A stretch of 64,000 nt of DNA from DASWZN01 sp036404435 (GTDB lineage Bacteria > Acidobacteriota > Terriglobia > Bryobacterales > Bryobacteraceae): positions 1-64,000 of the forward strand of contig DASWZN010000063.1 in assembly GCA_036404435.1 (NCBI GenBank), written 5' to 3'. Below are positions 1-7,791 of the stretch, piece by piece. The notes beneath the pieces were generated by a model, which ran no database searches, was not told the origin of the DNA, and worked only from the letters and a program-made list of their open reading frames with translations. How positions within the stretch are numbered: position 1 is the stretch's first letter; each line of letters opens with the position of its first letter. The position numbers and the translations under genes are program-made.

Positions 1-225
1 GGGCGGGTTGCTCTCCAGCAGAGCCCGCTTGCGCTTCCCCTGCCAGGTTCACTCTGCCACAGAGGCCCTCGTTCGCCCAGGAAATTCCAGCGAACGGCAA
101 CTGTTGAAATCCCGCGTGTCTCAAAAAAGGGCTCACCCCAATCCCAAAAACGGACACTTTTCCATCGCTTCTCATCACTTTCGACATACTCCCCGCTCTC
201 CGGCCGATGAGAAAGAGCGAAGGCG

Positions 226-2448
226 ATGTGTCTCCTGTTGTCAGTCCTCGTCTGCATCCTGGCCGGGGCGCTGTGGCGAACTGCCCGCCGGCGCAGGCGC
301 TGGCCGGAGAGCGCAACACAGTTCCGCGCCCTGTTCGAGGAAGCCCCCGTCGCCTATCAGGAAATCGACCGCTATGGCATCGTGCGGCGGGTCAACCGCG
401 CCGCGTGCGAACTGCTGGGCTACCCCCCTTCGGAACTGATCGGCAAGGGGGCCTGGGATCTCGCGCCACCCGGGCGGCAAGAGGGCGTTCGCGCGGAGGT
501 GCTGGGAGTGCTCGGAGGACGCACAGAGGTCCCGTCGCCCGTCGAGCACGAGGTGGTCGCCGCCGACGGCTCCCGTCGCATCCTCCGCGTCTACGTCAAG
601 GTGATCCGGGATGAGAAAAGCCGCGACATCGTCGGCCTTCGCGCCGCGCTGCTCGATGCCACCGAATGGCGGAAGGCCGAGCGCGCGCTCGACGAGAGCG
701 AAGAGCGCTACCGGAACCTCTTTGAGAACGCGCCCATCGGCATCTACCGCACCGCGCCCGATGGCCGGATTCTCATCGCCAATCCGGCCCTGGTTCGCCT
801 GCTGGGGTACGGCTCCTTCGAAGAACTCGCCGCGCTCAACCTGGAGCGCGAGGGGTTCGAGCCCCATTACCGCCGCGACGACTTCAAAGCGCAACTGGAA
901 CGGGACGGCGAGATCCTCGGCCACGAGGCCACCTGGACCACACGCGACGGGCGCACCGTCGCCATCCGCGAGAATGCCCGGGCGGTCCGCGACTCCGCCG
1001 GCAACATCCTCTATTACGAGGGCACGGTCGAAAACGTGACCGAGCGGAGCCGCGCCGAGGCCGCTCTGGCCGAGGCCAGTTCCAAACTCGAGGCCGTGAT
1101 CCGGCAGTCGCCGCTGGCGGTCGTCACGCTGGACCCCCAGGGCCAAGTCCGATCCTGGAATCCGGGCGCGGAACGACTCTTCGGCTGGGCGGAGGTCGAG
1201 GTGCTCGGAGCCACGCCGCCTGTGATCCTCGACGAAATACCCCCCGGCCACGAGCGGCACGTGCTCCGGAAGGACGGCTCGATCGTGGACGTCAGCGTCT
1301 GGCACGCGTCCCTCCGCGACGCCGCTGGCCAAATCGGCGGAGCCGTGTGCCTGGTCGCCGACAACACGGAGCGCAACCGCGCCCAGGCCAGGTTGAGCGA
1401 GAGCGAGCGGCGGTACAGCGATCTTTTCGAGAACGCCAACGACATCGTCTTCTCTGTCGATCTGGAAGGGAACCTGACCTCGGTCAACAAGGCGGTTGAG
1501 CGCACGAGCGGCTACACCCGCGAAGAACTTCTGGCCATGAATATGGCCGCACTGCTCGCGCCGGAGGACGCCGGGCGCGCCAGCGAAATCGTGTCCGGAA
1601 TGCTCGCCGGCGTTTCCATCGGGCGGCACACCCTGACGGCGGTTGCCAAGGACGGCCGCCGGGTCGAGCTCGAGATTGCAAGCCGGCTCATTTTTGAAAA
1701 CGGTCTTCCTGTCGGCACCCAGAGCATCGCCCGGGATGTGACCGAACGCAATGAATCGGAGCGGAGGCTGGAGCGGTACGCCCAGGAGCTGAGCTGGAAG
1801 AATGACGAGCTTTCCGAGGCCCTCGAGACCGCCCGCCAGGCCAAGGAGGCCAAGAGCCGCTTCCTGGCGAATATGAGTCACGAAATCCGCACGCCCATGA
1901 ACGGCGTTCTCGGCATGACCGATCTTCTGCTCGAGACCGACCTCGACCTCGATCAGCGCGCCTGTGCCGCCGCGGTCAAAAGGTCGGCCGAGGCGCTGCT
2001 GGTCCTGATCAACGAGATCCTCGACCTGTCGAGGATCGAGGCGGGCAAGTTGGAACTACGCCCCGAGCCGTTCGATCTGGGGAACCTGGTGGCCTGGATC
2101 GCGGCTATGATCGAGGCGCAGGCGCGGCCCAAAGGAGTCGCTTTCCGTTGCACCATCGACGACGCCCTTCCGCGCATGCTCTGCGGCGACCAGGTGCGCT
2201 TTCGCCAGGTCCTCGATAACCTCGCGGCCAATGCGGTCAAGTTCACCGAGCGCGGCCACGTCGCCGTCGGCATCGGCGTCGAGGCCGAGACCGCAGAGTC
2301 GATCACGGTCCGCTGCACCGTCGAGGATACCGGCATCGGCATCTCGCCGGATCAGATGCCGCGCCTGTTCCAGAGCTTCAGCCAGGCGGACAGTTCGACC
2401 ACGAAGCGCTACGGCGGCGCCGGGTTGGGGCTCGCCATTTCCAAATAA
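226..2448 (+). CDS. Multi-PAS sensor histidine kinase, N-terminal part of a hybrid kinase cut by an in-frame TAA
   Basis: Sensor kinase expected to autophosphorylate on His552 (motif MSHEIRTPMNG) and pass phosphate to the receiver domain encoded just downstream. One membrane segment lies at residues 1-17, followed by basic residues, four PAS domains (about 32-155, 155-275, 280-385, 388-510), HisKA (about 545-610) and HATPase_c with N box, G1 (DTGIGIS), F box and G2 (GAGLGLAISK). The ochre stop falls directly after ISK. The same frame resumes with LAEMMGGTIGCESEPGRG and then a receiver, so one base change, such as CAA or CAG to TAA, explains the break. ATG 226 is chosen because GAAGG precedes it and it supplies the membrane segment. 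Whether the truncated kinase works is unknown; it loses the last HATPase strand. Confidence 0.85.
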   Translation: MCLLLSVLVCILAGALWRTARRRRRWPESATQFRALFEEAPVAYQEIDRYGIVRRVNRAACELLGYPPSELIGKGAWDLAPPGRQEGVRAEVLGVLGGRTEVPSPVEHEVVAADGSRRILRVYVKVIRDEKSRDIVGLRAALLDATEWRKAERALDESEERYRNLFENAPIGIYRTAPDGRILIANPALVRLLGYGSFEELAALNLEREGFEPHYRRDDFKAQLERDGEILGHEATWTTRDGRTVAIRENARAVRDSAGNILYYEGTVENVTERSRAEAALAEASSKLEAVIRQSPLAVVTLDPQGQVRSWNPGAERLFGWAEVEVLGATPPVILDEIPPGHERHVLRKDGSIVDVSVWHASLRDAAGQIGGAVCLVADNTERNRAQARLSESERRYSDLFENANDIVFSVDLEGNLTSVNKAVERTSGYTREELLAMNMAALLAPEDAGRASEIVSGMLAGVSIGRHTLTAVAKDGRRVELEIASRLIFENGLPVGTQSIARDVTERNESERRLERYAQELSWKNDELSEALETARQAKEAKSRFLANMSHEIRTPMNGVLGMTDLLLETDLDLDQRACAAAVKRSAEALLVLINEILDLSRIEAGKLELRPEPFDLGNLVAWIAAMIEAQARPKGVAFRCTIDDALPRMLCGDQVRFRQVLDNLAANAVKFTERGHVAVGIGVEAETAESITVRCTVEDTGIGISPDQMPRLFQSFSQADSSTTKRYGGAGLGLAISK

Positions 2449-2457
2449 CTGGCCGAG

Positions 2458-3030
2458 ATGATGGGCGGCACGATCGGTTGCGAAAGCGAGCCCGGACGCG
2501 GCTCCCGGTTCTGGTTCACGGCCACGCTGGGAAAAGTGCTCGATGCGCACCCGCCCGCCGAACCCGCTCCGCAAGGGCCCCGCGAACGCTGCGCGGGCGG
2601 GCACGTTCTTCTGGCCGAAGACAACGAGATCAACCGTCTCATCGCCCTGCGCCTCCTCGCGCGCGCCGGATATCGCGCCCACGCCGTCGCCAACGGCAGG
2701 CTCGCGGTCGCCGAGGTCCTGAACGGCGCCTACGATGCGGTTCTCATGGACGTTCACATGCCGGAGATGGATGGCTTCGAGGCCACCGCCGAGATCCGCC
2801 GCGCGGAAAACGGCTGCCGCCGCACCCCGGTGATCGCCTTGACCGCGCGCGCCATGGCCGGCGATCGCGAGAAGTGCCTCCAGGCCGGGATGGACGACTA
2901 CCTCAGCAAGCCCGTCCGCCACGAAGACCTGGTCGCCGTCCTTGATCGCTGGATCCCGCCGAAAATACCGCCGCCGCCGTCCGGCTCCACGGCCGCAGAA
3001 GCGGCTAACGCATATTCGCGCCTTTTCTGA
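2458..3030 (+). CDS. Receiver-domain part of the interrupted hybrid kinase
   Basis: This is in the same frame as the upstream kinase and separated from it only by the TAA at 2446-2448. The first 35 or so residues are the end of a HATPase_c domain (GGTIGCESEPGRGSRFWFTA). A complete response-regulator receiver follows (about residues 43-165), with the acidic pair in LLAEDNEINR, the phospho-acceptor Asp in LMDVHMPEMDGFEA, Thr in ALTARAM and Lys in LSKPV. The ATG at 2458 could allow re-initiation, but no Shine-Dalgarno sequence is evident and the product would begin inside a domain. It is best read as the 3' part of one gene spanning 226-3030. Confidence 0.75.
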   Translation: MMGGTIGCESEPGRGSRFWFTATLGKVLDAHPPAEPAPQGPRERCAGGHVLLAEDNEINRLIALRLLARAGYRAHAVANGRLAVAEVLNGAYDAVLMDVHMPEMDGFEATAEIRRAENGCRRTPVIALTARAMAGDREKCLQAGMDDYLSKPVRHEDLVAVLDRWIPPKIPPPPSGSTAAEAANAYSRLF

Positions 3031-3351
3031 GGCTTTCCGCTCGCAACTCCCTGAAAACACGAGGTCGGCTCTGCGCTCAGGGACGCAGTGTTTCGAAGAT
3101 CCTCGCATCTTTCTCTTGTATCCTGGCCTCTCCTGTGGAATATTCGTAGTGTTAATAGGAGAGGGTGTTGTTCCCCCGCCCACGAATACGTCCGTTTGGT
3201 GGAGAACCTCGGCGAGCGCGACTAGATCCGCCAGCGTGCCGTCCTGCACCCTCGCTGCAAAGACCTTCTGGCCTGCCTGAAGTAGGGCCGCCCCCTGCGC
3301 CCTTATCGATTCCAGACAGCCCCGTACCCTCGGGTTTGGAAAGGAATACCA
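3031..3351. other. Intergenic region between two kinase genes, possible gene remnant on the minus strand
   Basis: I see no complete gene here. On the minus strand about 3180-3340 reads open with GC-biased third positions, and its translation (for example AARVQDGTLADLVALAEVL) looks protein-like, but it has no start, no end and no family I recognise. GGAAAGGA just before 3352 serves as the ribosome binding site of the next kinase. Confidence 0.4.
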
Positions 3352-5745
3352 ATGGCGCAAGATGGCCCTCAAAGCCCTGCTGAAGAACCGGCTCAGCCTT
3401 CGGCGGCACAGAGGGACAGCGACTTTTCGCGTTTGCGCAACCTGCCCCTTCCGTTGAGAGAGCAGCTCGAGGCGCTCGGGTTAAATCGAACTCTGTCCCA
3501 GTTGATCGAGAGTGAGCAGCGATTCCGGGACCTTTTCGAGCAAGGGCCGGTAGCCTACCACGAGCTGGACCAGGAGGGGGTTGTGCATTGGGTCAACCAG
3601 GCTGCGTGCGACCTTCTGGGAACTGAGGCCGGCGCGATGCTCGGCAGACCCATCTTTGAATTCGTTTCACGAGGCACACCATCCGAGAGCCGGGAAGCGT
3701 TCAAGCGCAAGTTGTCGGGGCAGCAGGCCCTGGCTCCCTTTGCGCGCGACCACATTCGCAGTGACGGCCGCCACCTGACTCTTGAGATTCACGAGGCGCT
3801 GATCCGGGACGACAGGGGCGCGGTGACTGGTATGCGGTCCGTCATGCTCGACGTCACTCAGCGCAAGGAGATGGAGGAGGCGTTGCGCGAGAGGGAGGCA
3901 ACCCTCCAAGCGGTGTGCGTCAGTGCACTTGCCGCCATCGTCATGATCGACGGCGAAGGCCGGGCGATCCTCTGGAACCCGTCCGCCGAACGGATGTTCG
4001 GTTACACGGCCGCCGAGATGCTCGGTCAACGGGTTCACGATCTGGTGGCCCCCGCCGACCTCCGGCAGCGCTTTGAGGCGGCCTTTCCCGCCTTTCAGAA
4101 GACCGGGCAAGGGGCGGCCATCGGCAAGCTCACGGAGCTGACCGCACGGCGAAGGGACGGAAGCGAGTTCCCGATCGACCTCTCGCTGGCTGCCGTCCAA
4201 AAGGGAGAGGAATGGCATGCGGTCGCGCTCGTCCACGACATAACCGACCGCAAGCGGGCGGAGAAGGCGTTGCGGGAGAGCGAGGAAGGTTTTCGGAGCG
4301 TCGTGGAAAACGCTCCGGACGCCATCTTCGTGGTGGTGGACGGCCGCTTCCGGTACGTGAATCCGGCGGCCATCAAGTTGTTTGGGGCCGCGTCGGATTC
4401 CGAACTCCTCCACCAGCCGGTCATGTGGAGCGTCCACCCGGATTCTCGCGCCGCCGTGGCCGAAAAGATCCTGCAGGTCCAGAAAGGGAGGGCGTCCATA
4501 TCCCCGGTGGCGCAGAAATACCTCAGGCTCGACGGGACGGTCCTCGACATCGAGGGGTCCATTGTACCCTTCACGTACGAGGGCGAGAAAGGTGGTCTTG
4601 TTCTCGTCCGTGACATCACCGAACGGAAACGGGCGGAGGAGGAGCTGCGCGCGAAAGAATATCTTCTGTCCGAGTCGCAGGGCATTGCCCATGTCGGCAG
4701 TTGGGAGTGGCTCGTGCAAGGGGGCACGAGCGCGATGGCGTGGACGCCCGAAACGTATCGTCTTTTTGGCGTCTCGCCGGATACCTTCGTTCTGTCCCCC
4801 GAGACGTTCGTAAGTTTGATTCACCCGGACGATCGGGCTGCCATGCAAGCATGGATGAGCACCTGTCTGGGAGGGCTGGAACCGCCCGACCTGGAGTTTC
4901 GCGTCTGCTTGTCGGACGGAAGCGTCCGGTATATCAACGGCCGCGGGCACTTAGTGCAGCGGGACGCGGAGAACAAACCGATCCGCATGGTTGGCGTCGC
5001 TCAGGACATCACCGAGCGCAAGCGGGCGGAGCAGGCGCTGCTCCAGCGGACCGACGAACTCGCGCGTTCGAACACCGAGTTGGAGCAGTTCGCCTACGTG
5101 GCCTCGCACGATCTCCAGGAGCCATTGCGGATGGTCTCCAGCTACATGCAGCTTCTGGCGCGCCGGTACCAGGGGAAGCTGGATGCGGATGCCGACGAGT
5201 TCATCGCTTTTGCGGTGGACGGGGCAAAGAGAATGCAGCATCTGATCAACGACCTGCTGGCGTTCTCGAGGGTCACTACGAAGGGCCACGAGTTCAAACC
5301 GGTCGAAGCGGACGCCGCTTTGAAGCTGGCGCTCTCGAACCTGAAGGTTGCTATCGAAGAGAGCCAGGCGAACGTGACGTTCGATCCTCTACCGGTGGTG
5401 AAGGCGGACTCGGGACAACTGACGCAGTTATTTCAGAACCTGGTTGGAAATGCCATCAAGTTCCGGGGCAAGGAACCGCCGCGGGTGCATGTGTCGGTGG
5501 AACAGCGCGCGAAGGAATGGGTGTTCTCCGTCCGGGACAACGGCATCGGAATCGAGCCGCAACACCTGGAGCGAATCTTCGTGATTTTCCAACGCCTCCA
5601 CTCGGCAGCGCAATACCCGGGCACGGGGATCGGTCTGGCGATCTGCAAGAAGATCGCGGAGCGTCACGGCGGCCGCCTGTGGGTGACTTCGGAGCCAGGC
5701 GCAGGATCGACTTTTCATTTCACGATTCCGGTTGAGGGCTTATGA
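3352..5745 (+). CDS. Cytosolic multi-PAS histidine kinase, phytochrome-kinase type
   Basis: Soluble sensor kinase of 797 residues without membrane segments. Four PAS/PAC units span about 50-170, 180-300, 305-420 and 430-555, each ending in a PAC motif of the type DITERKRAE. HisKA follows with His586 in VASHDLQEPLRM, the variant H box of phytochrome-like and Rcp-coupled kinases, then HATPase_c with N box (NLVGNAIKF), G1 (DNGIGIE) and G2 (GTGIGLAIC), all intact. Its stop overlaps the ATG of the next receiver by four bases (ATGA), so kinase and receiver are translationally coupled and probably form one phosphorelay. The ligand is unknown. The first PAS domain resembles that of the kinase at 226 (APVAY.E.D), suggesting common descent. 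Confidence 0.93.
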   Translation: MAQDGPQSPAEEPAQPSAAQRDSDFSRLRNLPLPLREQLEALGLNRTLSQLIESEQRFRDLFEQGPVAYHELDQEGVVHWVNQAACDLLGTEAGAMLGRPIFEFVSRGTPSESREAFKRKLSGQQALAPFARDHIRSDGRHLTLEIHEALIRDDRGAVTGMRSVMLDVTQRKEMEEALREREATLQAVCVSALAAIVMIDGEGRAILWNPSAERMFGYTAAEMLGQRVHDLVAPADLRQRFEAAFPAFQKTGQGAAIGKLTELTARRRDGSEFPIDLSLAAVQKGEEWHAVALVHDITDRKRAEKALRESEEGFRSVVENAPDAIFVVVDGRFRYVNPAAIKLFGAASDSELLHQPVMWSVHPDSRAAVAEKILQVQKGRASISPVAQKYLRLDGTVLDIEGSIVPFTYEGEKGGLVLVRDITERKRAEEELRAKEYLLSESQGIAHVGSWEWLVQGGTSAMAWTPETYRLFGVSPDTFVLSPETFVSLIHPDDRAAMQAWMSTCLGGLEPPDLEFRVCLSDGSVRYINGRGHLVQRDAENKPIRMVGVAQDITERKRAEQALLQRTDELARSNTELEQFAYVASHDLQEPLRMVSSYMQLLARRYQGKLDADADEFIAFAVDGAKRMQHLINDLLAFSRVTTKGHEFKPVEADAALKLALSNLKVAIEESQANVTFDPLPVVKADSGQLTQLFQNLVGNAIKFRGKEPPRVHVSVEQRAKEWVFSVRDNGIGIEPQHLERIFVIFQRLHSAAQYPGTGIGLAICKKIAERHGGRLWVTSEPGAGSTFHFTIPVEGL

Positions 5746-6191
5746 CAACTGAAATGCGGACTAGACCCGTCGAGCTTTTGTTGGTGGAGGACAACCCCGG
5801 CGATGTACGCCTGACCATCGAGGCTTTAAAAGAAGGGCGAGTGATCAACAATTTGACTGTGGTCAAGGACGGCGAAGAAGCCATTGCGGTCTTGCGCCGG
5901 CAGGGTCAGTACGCCGACGCCACACGTCCCGACCTGATTCTTCTCGATCTGAATCTTCCCCGGAAAAGCGGTCTGGAGGTCCTGGCGGAGATCAAGGAGG
6001 ATCCCGACCTGAAGCAGATTCCCGTAGTGGTGCTGACTACATCACAAGCGGAACAAGATATTCTTCGCACTTATCAACTGCACGCCAACTGCTATATCGT
6101 GAAGCCGGTGGATCTGAACCAGTTTATGGCCGTCGTGCAGGCGATCAAAAGCTTCTGGCTGGCTTTGGTCATGCTCCCGCCGCGCGAGTGA
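5742..6191 (+). CDS. Single-domain response regulator, Rcp1/CheY-like
   Basis: Stand-alone receiver of 149 residues with the acidic pair in LLVEDNPGD, phospho-acceptor Asp69 in LLDLNLP, Thr in VVLTTSQ and Lys in IVKPVD. It has no output domain, which is typical of Rcp1-type receivers that follow phytochrome-like kinases. Its start overlaps the stop of the upstream kinase, making that kinase its likely phosphodonor. Further phosphotransfer to the REC-ATPase encoded downstream is possible but is inference. Confidence 0.93.
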   Translation: MTTEMRTRPVELLLVEDNPGDVRLTIEALKEGRVINNLTVVKDGEEAIAVLRRQGQYADATRPDLILLDLNLPRKSGLEVLAEIKEDPDLKQIPVVVLTTSQAEQDILRTYQLHANCYIVKPVDLNQFMAVVQAIKSFWLALVMLPPRE

Positions 6192-6327
6192 CCATGAAGA
6201 GCCCGCCCCAGCGTCGGATCGGCAATCTTGAGCAGGGCCAGCAGGCTCAGGGAGAATCCTGTGGTCGCACTGGGCGACTGAGGGAAAGGCGTGGAGAGTC
6301 GGCCCCGGAACGAGCGGAGGAGAACGT

Positions 6328-7509
6328 ATGACAAGCGGCACGAATTCGCCGGCAGGACCGGTGCGGGTACTTCTCATCGAGGACAACCCGGGAGATGCAG
6401 GATTGGTACGGCAGATGTTGTCCGAAGGTCAGGCCGCCGACCAGTTCCGCGTTGAGTGGGTGCAGGCCTTGCTGCCAGGCATGGTTCGGCTCGGGCGGGG
6501 CGATATAGACATGGTTCTCCTGGACCTCTCGCTTCCCGACAGTCAGGGGCTTGCGAGCCTGACGGCCGTCCGTAATGCCGCGCCAAGCCTCCCGGTGGTC
6601 GTACTGACCGGTCTCGCGGACGAGGATTTCGCCCACGAGGCGGTACGGTGTGGAGCGCAGGATTACCTGATCAAAGGAGAGCTAAGCGGCAGCGCGTTGG
6701 CGCGCACCTTGAGCTACGCCATGCTGAGGTACCGGAGTCAAACGGATGCCCTCCGGCTGGGGTCGCAAGGCGAACATGGCAAAACAGTCGGGTTTCTGGG
6801 GGCCAGAGGAGGGGTGGGGACGACCTCGATAGCGTGCCACTTCAGCCTCGAACTGAAACAGCGGACTGGCAGCCGCGTCCTGCTGGCGGACCTCGACGTC
6901 GCCGGAGGCTCCGCCGGATTCCTCATGAAGGCGGTTTCGGAACATACTCTCCAGGAGGTCGCCAACAACCTCCTCCGGCTCGACGAGAACTACTGGAACA
7001 AGATTGTCGTTTCCGGCGCCGATGGTCCGGATGTCCTCCTGTCGCAGGGAGCGTTGACTTTGGAGGAACAGGCGAATGGCGAGAGAGTCCGGAAGGTCTT
7101 TGAGTTCGCGCGGTCCATCTACCCATGGACCGTCATGGATCTCGGCCGCCTGAATCCCCTCGCCTTGAGCCTGGTGCCGGGTCTGAGCGATTTATTCCTC
7201 GCGGCGACCCTTGAGGTAGCGGCCCTATACGAGGTCAAGCGAGTGGTGTCGCGACTAACGGACGTCGGGGTGATCCGCGGCCGAATGCACCTGATCGTCA
7301 ATCAAACTCCCAAACACCCTGACGTTTCCCCCATGGAAGCCGGCAAGATGGTCGATCTTCCCGTCGACGCGGTCCTGCCGGAATGCGGCTCCGAGCTGTC
7401 GGAGGCTTACACGAGCGGGAAACTGTTGAACGCGAAGAGCAACTTCCGAGAACATATAGGGCGTCTCGCGGAGAAGGTCGCAGGCCTCGAAGCGAAGAAG
7501 TCGAAATGA
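6328..7509 (+). CDS. Receiver domain fused to CpaE/TadZ-like MinD-family ATPase (copy 1)
   Basis: The N-terminal receiver (about residues 13-130, phospho-Asp66 in LLDLSLPD, Lys in LIKGE) is followed by a P-loop ATPase of the MinD/ParA superfamily (about 151-393). The Walker A region reads GARGGVGTTS. CpaE/TadZ proteins normally have KGGVGTT; here the signature Lys is Arg160, unlike the paralogue at 12259. In known systems CpaE/TadZ act as polar landmarks or pilus localisation factors, but no tad/cpa genes are visible here. A good ribosome binding site (GGAGGAG) precedes ATG 6328. The last bases of the gene and about 25 bases beyond it match the 3' end of the paralogue, marking a duplication boundary. 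Confidence 0.9.
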   Translation: MTSGTNSPAGPVRVLLIEDNPGDAGLVRQMLSEGQAADQFRVEWVQALLPGMVRLGRGDIDMVLLDLSLPDSQGLASLTAVRNAAPSLPVVVLTGLADEDFAHEAVRCGAQDYLIKGELSGSALARTLSYAMLRYRSQTDALRLGSQGEHGKTVGFLGARGGVGTTSIACHFSLELKQRTGSRVLLADLDVAGGSAGFLMKAVSEHTLQEVANNLLRLDENYWNKIVVSGADGPDVLLSQGALTLEEQANGERVRKVFEFARSIYPWTVMDLGRLNPLALSLVPGLSDLFLAATLEVAALYEVKRVVSRLTDVGVIRGRMHLIVNQTPKHPDVSPMEAGKMVDLPVDAVLPECGSELSEAYTSGKLLNAKSNFREHIGRLAEKVAGLEAKKSK

Positions 7510-7635
7510 TCTGACCTTCCATCAGATCGCGGCGAAAGCGCGGTGGCGAAAGCAGGAAGCCTGAGAATAGGGGCATAATCCTTCCCATCGATTCACTCTT
7601 TTGAGGACAAACTTCCGCAAAACCGGGAGGCCATC

Positions 7636-7791
7636 ATGGGCGCTGTAGGGGTTATGATTAACATGATTAATAGAAGCATGCTCCATGGATTGGAGGATCG
7701 CCTAGCGCTGCCACGGGCGGGCGCAGGCGCAGTCGTCCCTTGTTCACTCGGCGCCCGTAGCGCCTGCCCGACCGAAAGGTGTCCAGCATGA
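7636..7791 (+). CDS. Possible 51-residue leader peptide coupled to the following kinase
   Basis: A short frame starts at ATG 7636 behind a good Shine-Dalgarno (GGGAGG, spacing six) and ends with a TGA that overlaps the ATG of the kinase at 7788 (ATGA). The peptide is Ala/Gly/Leu/Met-rich with three Cys and matches no family I know. Position and spacing suggest a translationally coupled upstream peptide; chance is a real alternative for a frame this short. Confidence 0.3.
   Translation: MGAVGVMINMINRSMLHGLEDRLALPRAGAGAVVPCSLGARSACPTERCPA

Noticed and set aside
241..1881. 546-codon open frame on the minus strand opposite the first kinase
   Set aside because: It mirrors a clear multi-PAS kinase on the plus strand; long antisense frames are expected in GC-rich DNA and its translation matches no family.
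2056..3372. 438-codon minus-strand frame over kinase and intergenic DNA
   Set aside because: Most of it is antisense to HATPase and receiver domains; only the intergenic end (about 3180-3340) looks protein-like and is reported separately.
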